Assembly: GCF_021991925.1 (NCBI RefSeq)
Contig: NZ_RXZI01000001.1
Coordinates: 434,001-498,000 of the forward strand
Source: Sutcliffiella horikoshii
Lineage (GTDB): Bacteria > Bacillota > Bacilli > Bacillales > Bacillaceae_I
Direction: 5' to 3'
DNA length: 64,000 nt
Positions 44,377 through 53,692 of the stretch are shown here, one piece after another (positions within the stretch are counted from its first letter, which is position 1; each line of letters starts with the position of its first letter). The notes beneath the pieces are model-generated. The model searched no databases. It was not told the DNA's origin and was given only the letters and a program-made list of their open reading frames with translations. Both the position numbers and the translations under genes were made by a program.

Positions 44377-44502
44377 ATGGGTACAATCATTTGTCAAACT
44401 TGTAACAGCGCGGTAGATCACTTTGAGGATGAAAAAGTTACGACTTACTATGCAAAATGTGCAGATTGTCAGTGCTCTGAAAAAAGCGAAGATTTAGCCT
44501 AG
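44377..44502 (+). CDS. sr1P: GapA-binding peptide SR1P
   Basis: A 41-aa peptide starting MGTIICQTCN and continuing with HFEDEKVTTYYAKC; this is the SR1P signature. In B. subtilis SR1P (39 aa) binds glyceraldehyde-3-phosphate dehydrogenase GapA and promotes its association with RNase J1. The rnjA gene lies 13 kb away in this window. Five Cys (6, 9, 28, 31, 33) form a CxxC...CxxCxC pattern. GAAGGG lies right before the ATG, with AAGAGG a little further upstream. Confidence 0.88.
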   Translation: MGTIICQTCNSAVDHFEDEKVTTYYAKCADCQCSEKSEDLA

Positions 44503-44529
44503 AATCATAGATTAATAGATGGAAAAAGG

Positions 44530-44566
44530 AAGAGCAGGTCCCCGGCAAGGGGACCTGCTCTTTTCC
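44530..44566. terminator. Terminator of SR1, shared with speA
   Basis: AAGAGCAGGTCCCC and GGGGACCTGCTCTT form a 14-bp perfect stem, flanked by A-rich and TTTTCC tracts. It serves both convergent transcripts. Confidence 0.95.
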
Positions 44567-46048
44567 TTATTGAATAGCTTTATGTTCTTTAATGACTCGC
44601 AAGGTTTTCAATTCATAATCTTCCGGTCCTTGAACAGGAAGCCCAACTTCCAATGTTTTGGTGATATAAGCCAGGTTATCTTCGGTAATGATTTCACCAG
44701 GAGTGAAAATCGGGATGCCTGGTGGATAGACCATAATAAATTCAGCTATGATACGTCCTGCAGATTCTTCAAAGGGCACGATTTCCGTTTCAGAATAAAA
44801 TGCATCGCGTGGTGCAATGGCAAGTACAGGAATATCAGGAAGTAGTACTTTAACTTCTTTCTCCGAATCCCCCGCCTGGTGTTTGAACTCCTCTGAAAGC
44901 TCTTTTAATGCTTGTAAAAGGGTTCCGGTTTCCACCTCTGAGTCACCAGGTGTAATGATGCAGAGAATATTGTAAAGGTCAGATAACTCCACTTCAATGT
45001 TATACTTTTGACGAAGCCATTTCTCCACATCATAGCCGGTCAGGTTGAGCTTCTTGACGGAAATGATCAACTTAGTCGGATCATAATCGAAGGTCGCTTT
45101 TCTTCCAAGGATTTCAGGACCTATGCAATGAAGATATTCGATTTCATTTATTGCATTTCTCGTTTGGTTGGCCAATTCAATCGTCTTTTCGATGAGTATA
45201 TGTCCTTCCGTAGCAAGACGCTTACGTGCCACATCCAATGAGGCAAGAAGAAGGTAGGAGGTGGATGTGGTTGTCAACATACTCAGGATACCTTGAATTC
45301 GGTTCACATTCACAAGACCTTCTCGGACGTTTAAGATGGAACTCTGGGTCATGGAGCCGCCAAGTTTATGTACACTTGTTGCAGCCATATCTGCACCAGC
45401 TTGCATGGCAGACAAAGGAAGTTCCTCGTGGAAGTGGATATGCACGCCATGGGCTTCATCGACAAGTACCGGTACATTAAAGGAATGAGCTATTTCAACA
45501 ATCTGACTCAAATCGGCTGAAATGCCGAAATAAGTGGGATTAATCACAAGTACACCCTTCGCATCAGGGTGCTGTTTCAAAGCTTTTTCCACTGAATCTG
45601 TGGTAATGCCATGTGAGATCCCAAGTTCTTTATCTACCTCGGGATGAATGAAAATAGGCACGGCACCTGAAAAAACGATGGCCGACATGACGGATTTGTG
45701 CACATTCCTAGGCACGATGATTTTTTCCCCAGGACCGCAAACAGCCATCACCATGGTCATGATAGCCCCGCTGGTACCTTGCACGGAAAAGAAAGTGTGA
45801 TCCGCACCGAAGGCTTTGGCAGCGAGGTCCTGTGCCTCTTTGATCATCCCTTTAGGTTGATGCAGGTCATCTAGTGGCCCAATATTAATCAAATCGATGG
45901 AAAGGGCATTCTCGCCGATGAATTCTCGAAATTCCGGGTCGATTCCCGCCCCTTTTTTATGACCAGGAATATGAAATTGTATTGGATTTTTTTTAGCATG
46001 ATTCAGTAGTCCGGTAAATAATGGTGTATCAATTTGGGAATATGTCAA
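44567..46048 (-). CDS. speA: Arginine decarboxylase SpeA
   Basis: PLP enzyme of the Orn/Lys/Arg decarboxylase class that makes agmatine, the first step of polyamine synthesis in B. subtilis (SpeA, about 490 aa). The 493-aa protein has the N-terminal FHIPGHKKG signature and the PLP-lysine context SVHKLGGSMTQ (about residue 223), plus DEAHG(V). The start is a TTG at 46048 with AGAGGTG about 10 bases upstream. The lysine decarboxylase alternative cannot be excluded from sequence alone, but synteny favours SpeA. Confidence 0.92.
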   Translation of the reverse strand: MTYSQIDTPLFTGLLNHAKKNPIQFHIPGHKKGAGIDPEFREFIGENALSIDLINIGPLDDLHQPKGMIKEAQDLAAKAFGADHTFFSVQGTSGAIMTMVMAVCGPGEKIIVPRNVHKSVMSAIVFSGAVPIFIHPEVDKELGISHGITTDSVEKALKQHPDAKGVLVINPTYFGISADLSQIVEIAHSFNVPVLVDEAHGVHIHFHEELPLSAMQAGADMAATSVHKLGGSMTQSSILNVREGLVNVNRIQGILSMLTTTSTSYLLLASLDVARKRLATEGHILIEKTIELANQTRNAINEIEYLHCIGPEILGRKATFDYDPTKLIISVKKLNLTGYDVEKWLRQKYNIEVELSDLYNILCIITPGDSEVETGTLLQALKELSEEFKHQAGDSEKEVKVLLPDIPVLAIAPRDAFYSETEIVPFEESAGRIIAEFIMVYPPGIPIFTPGEIITEDNLAYITKTLEVGLPVQGPEDYELKTLRVIKEHKAIQ

Positions 46049-46259
46049 CTTAATTATGCACCTCTTTAATTAAACTTGATTTCGTTTATCTTAACGCATG
46101 TAGAAACGCAGTACAAACATTCATATAAAACAAATGAAATTATAGCATTTATCTTCATGATTGCATAGATTTTTCTTTTAGATATTTTGTTGAAAAAAAC
46201 AGGAATTTGTCAACGAAGAAAGAAACATTTAAAGAGAAAAAGAAAGGGGAAGGATGTAG

Positions 46260-47219
46260 ATGAATTGGAAAACTAGAGTAACAGAACTTCTAAATATTAA
46301 ATACCCAATCATTCAAGGAGGGTTAGCATATCTCGCGTATGCAGATCTTGCGGCGGCGGTTTCCAATGCAGGGGGCCTTGGGCAAATTACGGCGATGAGC
46401 CTTGATACTCCTGAACAGTTAAGGGAGGAGATCAGGAAAGTCAGGACGATGACAGAAAACCCCTTTGGTGTGAACTATGCCATTGGTCAACATGGAAGAC
46501 CATTTGAGCATATGCTTGATGTAGCTTTGGAGGAGAATGTTCCAGTCATCTCTATGACAGGAGGTAACCCGGCTCCCATTTTCAAAAGGCTTGAAGGGGC
46601 AAGTTGCAAGAAGTTGGTGCTAGTTGCAGCTCGAAGGCAAGCCGAAAAGGCGGAAGAACTCGGTGCGGACGCAGTAATGGTCGTTGGGCAAGAGGGAGGG
46701 GGGCATCTAGGCAAAAACGACTTGGGAACCATGGTCCTCGTGCCAAAAGTTGTGGATGCTTTGAGCATACCAGTAATCGCTTCAGGTGGGATAGGGGATG
46801 GCCGTGGATTGATGGCAGCTTTAGCCTTGGGAGCGGAAGGGATAGAAATGGGAACGAGATTTATTGCAACAAAGGAATGTTTCCAAGCGCATCCTATTTA
46901 TAAAGAATTGCTTGTGAATGGATCCGAAAATGATACAGTGGTTATCAAAAGAAGTTTAGGATCTCCTGCAAGGGCCATTCATAATTCCTGGACCGAAGAA
47001 ATATTGAAGTTAGAACAGGAAGCTAAGGGATATGAAGAACTAAAGGACTTTATTGCTGGCACTGCCAATAAGCGGTTCATCTACGATGGGAAAACAGATG
47101 CAGGATATGCATGGGCGGGGCAAGTCATGGGATTAATAAATGATGTTCCCACGGTTGGGAAGCTCTTTTCAAGAATGATAAATGAGGGGGAAAAAATAAG
47201 AAGCAAGTGGACAAACTAG
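46260..47219 (+). CDS. FMN-dependent nitronate monooxygenase family protein
   Basis: A 319-aa TIM-barrel flavoprotein of the nitronate monooxygenase / enoyl-ACP reductase FabK group. It shows YPIIQGGLAYLA at the start, SNAGGLGQI, the FMN-phosphate region IPVIASGGIGDGRG and MGTRFIATKE. Nitronate oxidation or an enoyl reductase role are both possible; the family is often mis-annotated. AAAGGGGAAGGA stands before the ATG. Single gene, divergent from speA. Confidence 0.88.
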   Translation: MNWKTRVTELLNIKYPIIQGGLAYLAYADLAAAVSNAGGLGQITAMSLDTPEQLREEIRKVRTMTENPFGVNYAIGQHGRPFEHMLDVALEENVPVISMTGGNPAPIFKRLEGASCKKLVLVAARRQAEKAEELGADAVMVVGQEGGGHLGKNDLGTMVLVPKVVDALSIPVIASGGIGDGRGLMAALALGAEGIEMGTRFIATKECFQAHPIYKELLVNGSENDTVVIKRSLGSPARAIHNSWTEEILKLEQEAKGYEELKDFIAGTANKRFIYDGKTDAGYAWAGQVMGLINDVPTVGKLFSRMINEGEKIRSKWTN

Positions 47220-47341
47220 ACAGAGAAAGTGATATACTTTACTTTGGCTGTTTTAGTAATCTAAGTCCGATCTAAGTCCAATTGCGGTCCGTTATAACAA
47301 CAACGTTGTTTTCCAATCTACATATTAAAAGAGGTGAACAA

Positions 47342-47617
47342 ATGGACTTCTCTTACCCTATTTCCTATGAATGGTCCACAGATGAAATAGTCGATGTCAT
47401 CGCATTATATGAAGCGGTGGAACTCACTTATAGCAAAGGCGTTGAACGTGAAAGGCTATTAGCGGCATATCGGCGCTTCAAAGAAATAGTCCCCGGCAAG
47501 GCGGAAGAACGAAATCTGGCAAATGAGTATGAAGAATTAAGTGGATTCTCTGTCTATAGAACGATCAAAAAAGCAAAAGACATGCAAACTGGCGATCGGG
47601 TCATTATGTCCAAGTAA
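47342..47617 (+). CDS. yktA: YktA family protein (UPF0223)
   Basis: A 91-aa helical protein of the UPF0223 family, close to YktA of B. subtilis (88 aa); function unknown. SYPISYEWSTDEIVDVIALY and YRRFKEIVPGKAEE are typical. The frame is open from 47282, but AAAGAGGTGAA fits the ATG at 47342. It converges on yktB with a shared terminator. Confidence 0.9.
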   Translation: MDFSYPISYEWSTDEIVDVIALYEAVELTYSKGVERERLLAAYRRFKEIVPGKAEERNLANEYEELSGFSVYRTIKKAKDMQTGDRVIMSK

Positions 47618-47630
47618 ACTGAATGTTCAT

Positions 47631-47667
47631 CAAAAATCCCAGAGTCAACATGACTCTGGGATTTTTG
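47631..47667. terminator. Bidirectional terminator between yktA and yktB
   Basis: CAAAAATCCCAGAGTC and GACTCTGGGATTTTTG form a 16-bp perfect stem. Confidence 0.96.
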
Positions 47668-47676
47668 ATTGCACTC

Positions 47677-48318
47677 TTATACGGCTTGTTTAGAAAGGTC
47701 ATATAGTCTTCGCAATGTTTGAAACGCTTCTTCGATCCTAGCGATGGTTTCATCTCCCGAGAGCTTGACTGCTTCTTCTTTAGGGATTTGAATGCCACAT
47801 AGTATTTCTGCCTTTTTCACATTGATCAACCGTTCAAACAGATCCTGATGGGCTTCCTCTGTTAACTCGCTTTGGCGAATCACCTCAGGTTTGGTATGGT
47901 CCTTTGACCAAACATAATTGGATGGGATCTCTTTTCGGATTGCCTTAACCTCCTTGAGCAAGGTTTCCCCGAAAGCTTCCTTCATCGGCGCTTCATAAAT
48001 TACCGCAAACCAAACAAATACATGCGTTTCCCATAAACCGATTTGGAAGTGTGGGAGCATCTTATATCCTCTAGGGTTGCTCCCGAATGCCACCCAGGAA
48101 TCCTTTGGCGGATTTTTGGTCCTTCTTGCGTGCTTGGCAACATGGTAATGCATTTCTTCCCCTGTCATTGCTGACAATGAGGGAGCAAAATACTGGCCGA
48201 GTTGTTCGAACTTAGGCTGAATCTGATTTTTTAATGCTTCCATTCTTTCTTCTAGTCCATCTATTGTGAAAACTTGAAAGTCTTTTTTCTTAAAGCCGGT
48301 GAATTTCCTATTAGCCAT
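47677..48318 (-). CDS. yktB: YktB family protein (UPF0637)
   Basis: A 213-aa protein of the UPF0637 family, matching YktB of B. subtilis (212 aa). A structure is known for the family but no activity. Typical text: FTGFKKKDFQVFTIDGLEER and KNPPKDSWVAFG. An extra 39 codons upstream are in frame but out of family; GGAGCGA fits the ATG at 48318. Confidence 0.93.
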   Translation of the reverse strand: MANRKFTGFKKKDFQVFTIDGLEERMEALKNQIQPKFEQLGQYFAPSLSAMTGEEMHYHVAKHARRTKNPPKDSWVAFGSNPRGYKMLPHFQIGLWETHVFVWFAVIYEAPMKEAFGETLLKEVKAIRKEIPSNYVWSKDHTKPEVIRQSELTEEAHQDLFERLINVKKAEILCGIQIPKEEAVKLSGDETIARIEEAFQTLRRLYDLSKQAV

Positions 48319-48535
48319 GAAATCGCTCCGTTTCTCGTATGGTTGGTTTAATGATTCTTCTAATTTTATCATAGCCATTTTTCCATGCCAAAATATTAGA
48401 TTTGTACTAACAGTTTTCTTTTTGGGTAACTGCACATTTTAGTTACCAACTTTCATTACCTTCATATGATATAGCAACCATTTAATATTAAACCTTTTGG
48501 AAACGAGAAACTTATATTTGAGGGAGGTAATTAGG

Positions 48536-48724
48536 ATGAAACAAGTGGCAACACCGTGGAAGAAGAAAAAAGAAGAAAATCAACGTGCGGTTTTGCGAAT
48601 GGAAATAGATTATGAACTGGCGGTCTTGTATGAAGCGATACAAGAAAGCGATCAGGATAAAATTAAAAAGTCTAAGTCCAAGTTAGAGCAATTTCGAAAA
48701 GAAATGTTAAGTCTAGAGGTTTAG
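48536..48724 (+). CDS. ykzI: Small charged protein YkzI
   Basis: A 62-aa, highly charged, alpha-helical protein similar in size and place to YkzI of B. subtilis (63 aa); function unknown. A run of Lys (WKKKKEE) near the start precedes an amphipathic helix pair. GAGGGAGGTAA stands before the ATG at 48536. It lies between yktB and yktC, as in B. subtilis. Confidence 0.8.
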   Translation: MKQVATPWKKKKEENQRAVLRMEIDYELAVLYEAIQESDQDKIKKSKSKLEQFRKEMLSLEV

Positions 48725-48740
48725 TGGCATATGCTACCAG

Positions 48741-48765
48741 ACGAACCTGTATGAGGTTCGTTTTT
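48741..48765 (+). terminator. Terminator after ykzI
   Basis: ACGAACCT-GTATG-AGGTTCGT followed by TTTT. Confidence 0.9.
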
Positions 48766-48878
48766 CTATGCTTCGGATTACTTGCTTTTACCGAACCGTT
48801 TCAGTAATCTAAGACATACATAATTCGAATTTCAGTTGAGATGGGAAATTTAATTGGTGAAGAAGGGCAGGAGACGAC

Positions 48879-49676
48879 ATGAAGTGGCGGGAAATAGATG
48901 AAAACGCAAAAAAATGGACAAGAGAAGCTGGTGAAAGGATCCGTGCTTCGTTCAGCAACGAACTGATGATAGATACGAAAAGCTCTGCTGACGATCTTGT
49001 AACAAATATTGACCGAGAAACAGAGCAATTTTTTATAGAGCGGATCAGGGAGACATATCCGGAACATCAGATTCTTGGTGAAGAAGGATTTGGTGATGAA
49101 TTGGATAAATTAGATGGCACAGTGTGGATTATCGATCCAATTGATGGCACGATGAATTTTGTTCATCAACAACGAAACTTTGCAATTTCCGTTGCCGTTT
49201 ACGAAGACGGGGTCGGGAAGATTGGCTTGATTTATGATGTGGTACATGACGAACTTTATCATGCAAAGCTTGGAGAAGGCGCCTATCTAAATGATACAAA
49301 ACTACCTGAATTGGAAGAGGTTACGGTGGAGCGTGCTGTCATCGCATTGAATGCTACCTGGATTACGGAGAATAAACGCATAGATCCTACCATTTTGGCT
49401 CCTCTCGTAAAAAAAGTAAGAGGGACTCGCTCTTATGGTTCTGCGGCACTTGAGATGGCTTATGTGGCAACGGGCCGTATAGATGCATATATTACTCTGA
49501 GACTTTCCCCTTGGGATTTTGCAGCGGGACTAATACTTGTAAACGAGCTTGGAGGAAAAGTAACGACACTTCATGGCGAACCTTTGGATTTGCTGGGACA
49601 GAACAGTGTATTTGTCAGTAAACCGGGTTTGCATGAAGTAATCATGAAGGACTATTTATATAAGTTGAAGAAATGA
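48879..49676 (+). CDS. yktC: Inositol monophosphatase family phosphatase YktC
   Basis: Mg-dependent phosphatase, 265 aa, the same length as B. subtilis YktC, for which inositol-1-phosphatase activity is reported. Motif A is WIIDPIDGTMNFVH, with the upstream metal ligand in LGEEGF. Motif B is SPWDFAAG. Substrates may include NADP or fructose-1,6-bisphosphate, as in related enzymes. GCAGGAGA precedes the ATG. Single gene with its own terminator. Confidence 0.94.
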   Translation: MKWREIDENAKKWTREAGERIRASFSNELMIDTKSSADDLVTNIDRETEQFFIERIRETYPEHQILGEEGFGDELDKLDGTVWIIDPIDGTMNFVHQQRNFAISVAVYEDGVGKIGLIYDVVHDELYHAKLGEGAYLNDTKLPELEEVTVERAVIALNATWITENKRIDPTILAPLVKKVRGTRSYGSAALEMAYVATGRIDAYITLRLSPWDFAAGLILVNELGGKVTTLHGEPLDLLGQNSVFVSKPGLHEVIMKDYLYKLKK

Positions 49677-49678
49677 GT

Positions 49679-49713
49679 AAAAACCCACGGATTTTATGGA
49701 GCCGTGGGTTTTT
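49679..49713 (+). terminator. Terminator after yktC
   Basis: AAAAACCCACGG and CCGTGGGTTTTT form a 12-bp perfect stem. Confidence 0.95.
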
Positions 49714-49825
49714 ACCATTTAAGTGTGAGATTGTCTTGAGTTTACTGTAGACTTCCCTTATAGGGTTTTCACTTATCCTAAGAGTGTAACAAAAGGTAAA
49801 TTATAGCAATATTATGTCTTTTGTT

Positions 49826-50011
49826 TTATAATTGTCCGTTTTCACGCATTTTTCTTTTTGTTTTGAATCCAAGACCCATTACTACCCCGAATAAAACAAA
49901 CGCCAATACCATACCCATGGTGTTTCGCTCTCCAATCGCAATTCCGACCAAGCCCAAAGAAACCGCTGCCAAAATGGCATATACCATAAAAATCCACTTG
50001 ATATTTTTCAT
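49826..50011 (-). CDS. ylaF: YlaF-like small membrane protein
   Basis: A 61-aa protein with two transmembrane segments (about 6-25 and 32-50) and a basic, Lys/Arg-rich C terminus (KTKRKMRENG). Size and position next to typA match YlaF of B. subtilis (62 aa), of unknown function. AGGAGGAG stands before the ATG. It is transcribed away from typA. Confidence 0.8.
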   Translation of the reverse strand: MKNIKWIFMVYAILAAVSLGLVGIAIGERNTMGMVLAFVLFGVVMGLGFKTKRKMRENGQL

Positions 50012-50091
50012 AAAATCAACTCCTCCTGATGAAGCTAAGAACGTATAACTTATATTTTACATAAGTCCCTTTCTCTTTTCTACCATGTTTG

Positions 50092-50100
50092 TGGTATAAT
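50092..50100 (+). promoter_or_regulatory. Extended -10 promoter of typA
   Basis: TGG-TATAAT is an extended -10 element with no good -35 box. The predicted start is near 50107, about 33 bases before typA. Confidence 0.55.
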
Positions 50101-50139
50101 ACTAAAGTTATTAAGTTGTAAAATTAGGGAGATGAAATA

Positions 50140-51975
50140 GTGAACATCCGCAATGATATCAGAAACATCGCAATTATCGCTCACGTAGACCATGGTAAAA
50201 CAACGTTAGTGGACAAATTGCTACATCAAGCTGGGACGTTTAGAACGAACGAGCAGGTAGCAGAACGTGCCATGGACTCTAATGATTTAGAAAGAGAACG
50301 TGGGATTACTATATTAGCTAAAAATACGGCAATTAACTATAAAGATACGCGCATTAACATCATGGACACACCTGGACATGCCGACTTTGGTGGAGAAGTG
50401 GAACGTATTATGAAAATGGTTGATGGTGTACTTTTAGTAGTAGATGCTTATGAAGGCTGTATGCCTCAGACGCGCTTTGTATTGAAAAAAGCGTTAGAGC
50501 AGAACCTCACACCAATCGTAGTTGTGAACAAAATTGACCGTGACTTTGCTCGTCCTACAGAAGTGGTTGACGAAGTAATCGATTTATTCATCGAATTGGG
50601 TGCTAATGAAGAGCAATTGGAATTCCCGGTTGTATATGCATCTGCAATTAACGGTACAGCTAGTACAAATCCTGAAAAACAAGATGAAAACATGGAAGCA
50701 ATCTATGAGTCCATCGTTGAACATATCCCAGCTCCAGTTGATAACAGTGATGAGCCGCTTCAATTCCAAGTAGCGCTTCTTGACTACAATGACTATGTGG
50801 GCCGTATCGGAGTTGGACGTATCTTCCGTGGAACGATGAAAGTTGGCCAACAAGTTGCTTTAATGAAGCTTGACGGTTCTGTGAAACAATTCCGTGTATC
50901 GAAGCTATTTGGTTTCATCGGTCTTAAACGTGTGGAAATCGAAGAAGCAAAAGCTGGAGACCTTGTTGCTGTTTCCGGAATGGAAGACATCAACGTAGGG
51001 GAAACGGTTTGCCCGGTTGACAACCAAGATGCACTTCCTGTTCTTCGTATTGACGAGCCTACTCTTCAAATGACTTTCTTGGTAAACAACAGTCCATTTG
51101 CTGGTAAAGAAGGTAAATTTGTTACTTCTCGTAAAATTGAAGAGCGTTTAGAAGCTCAGTTGGAGACAGATGTAAGTTTACGTGTAGATCCAACTGATTC
51201 TCCGGATGCATGGGTTGTTTCAGGTCGTGGAGAGCTTCACCTTTCCATTTTAATTGAGAACATGCGCCGTGAAGGATTTGAGCTTCAAGTGTCAAAACCT
51301 GAAGTAATCATCAAAAATGTTGATGGTGTTAAATCTGAGCCGGTTGAGCGTGTACAAATCGATGTACCGGAAGATTACACTGGTTCCATCATGGAATCCA
51401 TTGGTGCCCGTAAAGGTGAAATGGTAGACATGATCAACAACGGTAACGGTCAAGTTCGTCTGATCTTTATGGTACCTTCCCGTGGATTGATTGGGTATAC
51501 GACGGAATTCCTTTCCCTTACTCGTGGTTACGGAATCATCAACCACACATTTGACAGCTACCAACCAATGGCAGCAGGTCAAGTAGGTGGACGTCGCCAA
51601 GGAGTTCTTGTTTCAATGGAATCAGGTAAAGCATCTACTTATGGTATCATGGGTATTGAAGACCGCGGAGTTATCTTTGTTGAGCCTGGAACTGAGGTTT
51701 ACGAAGGAATGATCGTGGGAGAGCATAACCGTGAGAATGACCTTGTTGTTAACGTTTGTAAGATGAAGCAAGCGACTAACGTACGTTCTGCAACGAAGGA
51801 TCAAACAGTAAGTATGAAAAAACCTCGTTTAATGACATTAGAGGAGTCTTTAGAATACTTGAACGACGATGAATATTGTGAAATCACGCCACAATCCATC
51901 CGTTTGCGTAAAAAACTTCTTGATAAAAACGAACGTGAAAGAGCAGCGAAAAAGAAAAAATACGCTGAAGCTTAA
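50140..51975 (+). CDS. typA: Ribosome-associated GTPase TypA/BipA
   Basis: Translational GTPase of the EF-G/LepA type that aids 50S assembly and stress adaptation (YlaG in B. subtilis). The 611-aa protein has G1 AHVDHGKTT (14-22), G3 DTPGH, G4 NKID, an EF-G-like domain V and the BipA-specific C-terminal domain. The start is GTG at 50140 after GGGAGATGA. Single gene with its own terminator. Confidence 0.97.
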   Translation: MNIRNDIRNIAIIAHVDHGKTTLVDKLLHQAGTFRTNEQVAERAMDSNDLERERGITILAKNTAINYKDTRINIMDTPGHADFGGEVERIMKMVDGVLLVVDAYEGCMPQTRFVLKKALEQNLTPIVVVNKIDRDFARPTEVVDEVIDLFIELGANEEQLEFPVVYASAINGTASTNPEKQDENMEAIYESIVEHIPAPVDNSDEPLQFQVALLDYNDYVGRIGVGRIFRGTMKVGQQVALMKLDGSVKQFRVSKLFGFIGLKRVEIEEAKAGDLVAVSGMEDINVGETVCPVDNQDALPVLRIDEPTLQMTFLVNNSPFAGKEGKFVTSRKIEERLEAQLETDVSLRVDPTDSPDAWVVSGRGELHLSILIENMRREGFELQVSKPEVIIKNVDGVKSEPVERVQIDVPEDYTGSIMESIGARKGEMVDMINNGNGQVRLIFMVPSRGLIGYTTEFLSLTRGYGIINHTFDSYQPMAAGQVGGRRQGVLVSMESGKASTYGIMGIEDRGVIFVEPGTEVYEGMIVGEHNRENDLVVNVCKMKQATNVRSATKDQTVSMKKPRLMTLEESLEYLNDDEYCEITPQSIRLRKKLLDKNERERAAKKKKYAEA

Positions 51976-52014
51976 GAATTAATTTAAGAAGGAGGCAGGG
52001 TTGCTTTTACGTCT

Positions 52015-52041
52015 ATAGCGACCCTCGCTATCCTTTTTTTC
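52015..52041 (+). terminator. Terminator after typA
   Basis: ATAGCGA-CCC-TCGCTAT is a perfect 7-bp stem followed by CCTTTTTTT. Confidence 0.9.
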
Positions 52042-52044
52042 TAA

Positions 52045-52202
52045 GGATCTGTTAGGCAGCTTATTGATTGGCGCACAGGTCTAAGGCACCAGCGGGATGT
52101 AGCGCGTATGAGATTCTGATGGCAAAGTCGAGAAGTCTCCACTGGCACCCTTTGGATAAGCGAAATCATGTGCTGAAATTAATAGCAGCGTTTAACAGAT
52201 TC
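52045..52202. repeat. Degenerate palindromic repeat after typA
   Basis: Ends GGATCTGTTA and TAACAGATTC are near-inverted, with an inner TTATTGATT and AATTAATAG. The centre (ACCAGCGGGATGTAGCG, GAGAAGTCTCC, GGATAAGCG) is a weak version of the GC-rich core seen at 10.7 and 38.2 kb, so this is probably a decayed copy. Confidence 0.5.
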
Positions 52203-52235
52203 TATAACAAAAAAGTTAGAAATGGGGAGTAGGCA

Positions 52236-52550
52236 ATGGATGTTACACAAAGACTATCCTTTTTTGCTAGTCTATACCGTGTCGATGAAAACCCTGACTT
52301 AGGCATGTGGATGCTATACTTTACTATTCTGGGTCTATCCATATTAGTGTACAAGCTTGGCTTCGCCTTGAAGCTGCCTCTATTAAAATCTGTGGTTATT
52401 TATCTCTTCCTCGGATTTGGAAGTACAGTCCTGACTTTTCTGGGAATCTTTCTTCCCGTAGCAGAAGGATTGGTGGTTGCTGCTTTAATATTGATAATCT
52501 ATAAAATTCGACTTCATCGTTCCAAGCAAGCGGAAAGTACAGAATCTTAA
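52236..52550 (+). CDS. ylaH: YlaH-like membrane protein
   Basis: A 104-aa protein with three hydrophobic segments (about 22-42, 50-66 and 68-90) and a charged tail, closely matching YlaH of B. subtilis in size and place; function unknown. ATGGGGAGTAGG stands before the ATG. The next gene starts 14 bases after the stop and is probably co-transcribed. Confidence 0.85.
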   Translation: MDVTQRLSFFASLYRVDENPDLGMWMLYFTILGLSILVYKLGFALKLPLLKSVVIYLFLGFGSTVLTFLGIFLPVAEGLVVAALILIIYKIRLHRSKQAESTES

Positions 52551-52564
52551 AGGGGGCGTTCTGT

Positions 52565-52849
52565 GTGAGGTCCTTACAAGATACATTATACAATTGGCTG
52601 ACCATAAAAGTTGTGGCCGAAGCAAGGCCAGATGATAAGTCCGCCCAAGATACAAAAGAACTTTTTGAAGGGATTCTCCTTGAGGATCACAAGCTGACAA
52701 ACATCGTCGTTTCCAAAGAGGATCCGATGTATTATGTGGAATACGATAAAGATGGGGAGCGCCATAAGGCTAGGTTTCCAATCGAACTCATCGACGTGAT
52801 GCTTGAACAAATTCAAAACGAACCTGATAAGTATCATAATTATGAATAG
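52565..52849 (+). CDS. Unknown small cytosolic protein
   Basis: A 94-aa acidic protein with no membrane segment. A conserved-looking core (HKLTNIVVSKEDPMYYVEYD, ARFPIELIDVMLEQI) suggests a beta-hairpin and C-terminal helix. I do not recognise the family. It starts with GTG after AAAGGGGGCG and follows ylaH in the same transcript, ending at the terminator at 52850. Confidence 0.7.
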   Translation: MRSLQDTLYNWLTIKVVAEARPDDKSAQDTKELFEGILLEDHKLTNIVVSKEDPMYYVEYDKDGERHKARFPIELIDVMLEQIQNEPDKYHNYE

Positions 52850-52904
52850 AAAAAGGATAGCTCCTTCCCGAGTGCTTGACACTTGCGAGGGAGCTATCCT
52901 TTTT
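52850..52904. terminator. Long bidirectional terminator
   Basis: AAAAAGGATAGCTCC and GGAGCTATCCTTTTT form a 15-bp stem with an inner GAGTG/CACTT extension. The right arm overlaps the stop of the convergent membrane gene. Confidence 0.93.
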
Positions 52905-53328
52905 GCTTCGTTGTTTTATAAAATATAGGAAGGAATAAAGCAAATGCTATGTGCCCCATGGACCATAAGAAGATGGCTATCCCATCGAAAGGAGCAGGTG
53001 TTTCTTTAATAGCCAGAATTGTTAATGGAAAATACAAAAAAACAGTAGGAAGGGTGATGCCTATTGCGACCAGATATTGCTTTCTTTTATCATCCAAATG
53101 GAAACGTTTCACTAGGAATGCAAAGAGGATGCCGATAGGAATGGCAACTAGTAGATGGAAGGTAAACTCAGTCAATTCCGAAAAACTTGCATTTTTGAAA
53201 CCTGGAATAAAATCGAGATTTAACAAAAGTACGTAAATTTTCTTTCCTGAAACTATTTCAAGCACCTTTATAAATAAGCCCATCAAGATCCCGCTTATTA
53301 AGCCTGTAAATGCCCCTCTTACTATCAA
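52894..53328 (-). CDS. Unknown four-helix membrane protein
   Basis: A 144-aa protein with four hydrophobic segments (about 5-25, 55-75, 86-105 and 115-138). I do not recognise the family. The only upstream start is a TTG at 53328, four bases after the ylaI stop, with a poor ribosome site (GAGTGG), so it is probably translated by coupling to ylaI. Confidence 0.65.
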   Translation of the reverse strand: MIVRGAFTGLISGILMGLFIKVLEIVSGKKIYVLLLNLDFIPGFKNASFSELTEFTFHLLVAIPIGILFAFLVKRFHLDDKRKQYLVAIGITLPTVFLYFPLTILAIKETPAPFDGIAIFLWSMGHIAFALFLPIFYKTTKQKG

Positions 53329-53331
53329 GGT

Positions 53332-53532
53332 CTACCACTCATCCTGATTTTGTTTTTGTTCATACAGTTTGAAATTACCTGAAGCTTTTCTCTCGTTTGT
53401 TCTTTTTTCTATTCTCTCAGCACATTCATCGCACATATATGTATGTATTGGTCTGTTGCGAAGCCTTTTCGCTACTAATGTTTCATCATTTATACTTTCG
53501 ATTTTATCGCATATTACACACTTGACTCTCAT
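53332..53532 (-). CDS. ylaI: YlaI-like zinc-binding protein
   Basis: A 66-aa protein with two Cys pairs, CVIC (near residue 4) and CDEC (near 34), consistent with one zinc knuckle, followed by a basic tail. It begins MRVKCVICDK, as YlaI of B. subtilis (70 aa). An ATG four codons upstream is in frame, but GAGGTGG lies between the two, so 53532 is preferred. Function unknown. Confidence 0.85.
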   Translation of the reverse strand: MRVKCVICDKIESINDETLVAKRLRNRPIHTYMCDECAERIEKRTNERKASGNFKLYEQKQNQDEW

Positions 53533-53692
53533 GGTCCACCTCATTTATTCAATCTTTATCAATAGTATAGCATAAAGGGGGAAAATTAAGAATTAATTGG
53601 TAACCGGGCTAATGAGGATAGTAAATAACCGTTTCTTTCTATGGAAATGGAGATATGGTAAGATAAATAAAAATACAGTGGGGGGATGAACA

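Larger units (their letters stand above)
44305..44566 (+). ncRNA. sr1: SR1-type dual-function regulatory RNA
   Basis: Transcript bounded by the promoter at 44270 and the terminator at 44530-44562, about 260 nt. In B. subtilis SR1 (205 nt) base-pairs with ahrC mRNA and also encodes SR1P. Evidence here is the SR1P frame, the CcpN-like and cre sites and the location between pdhD and speA, the same place as in B. subtilis. Base-pairing function in this species is inference. Confidence 0.75.
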
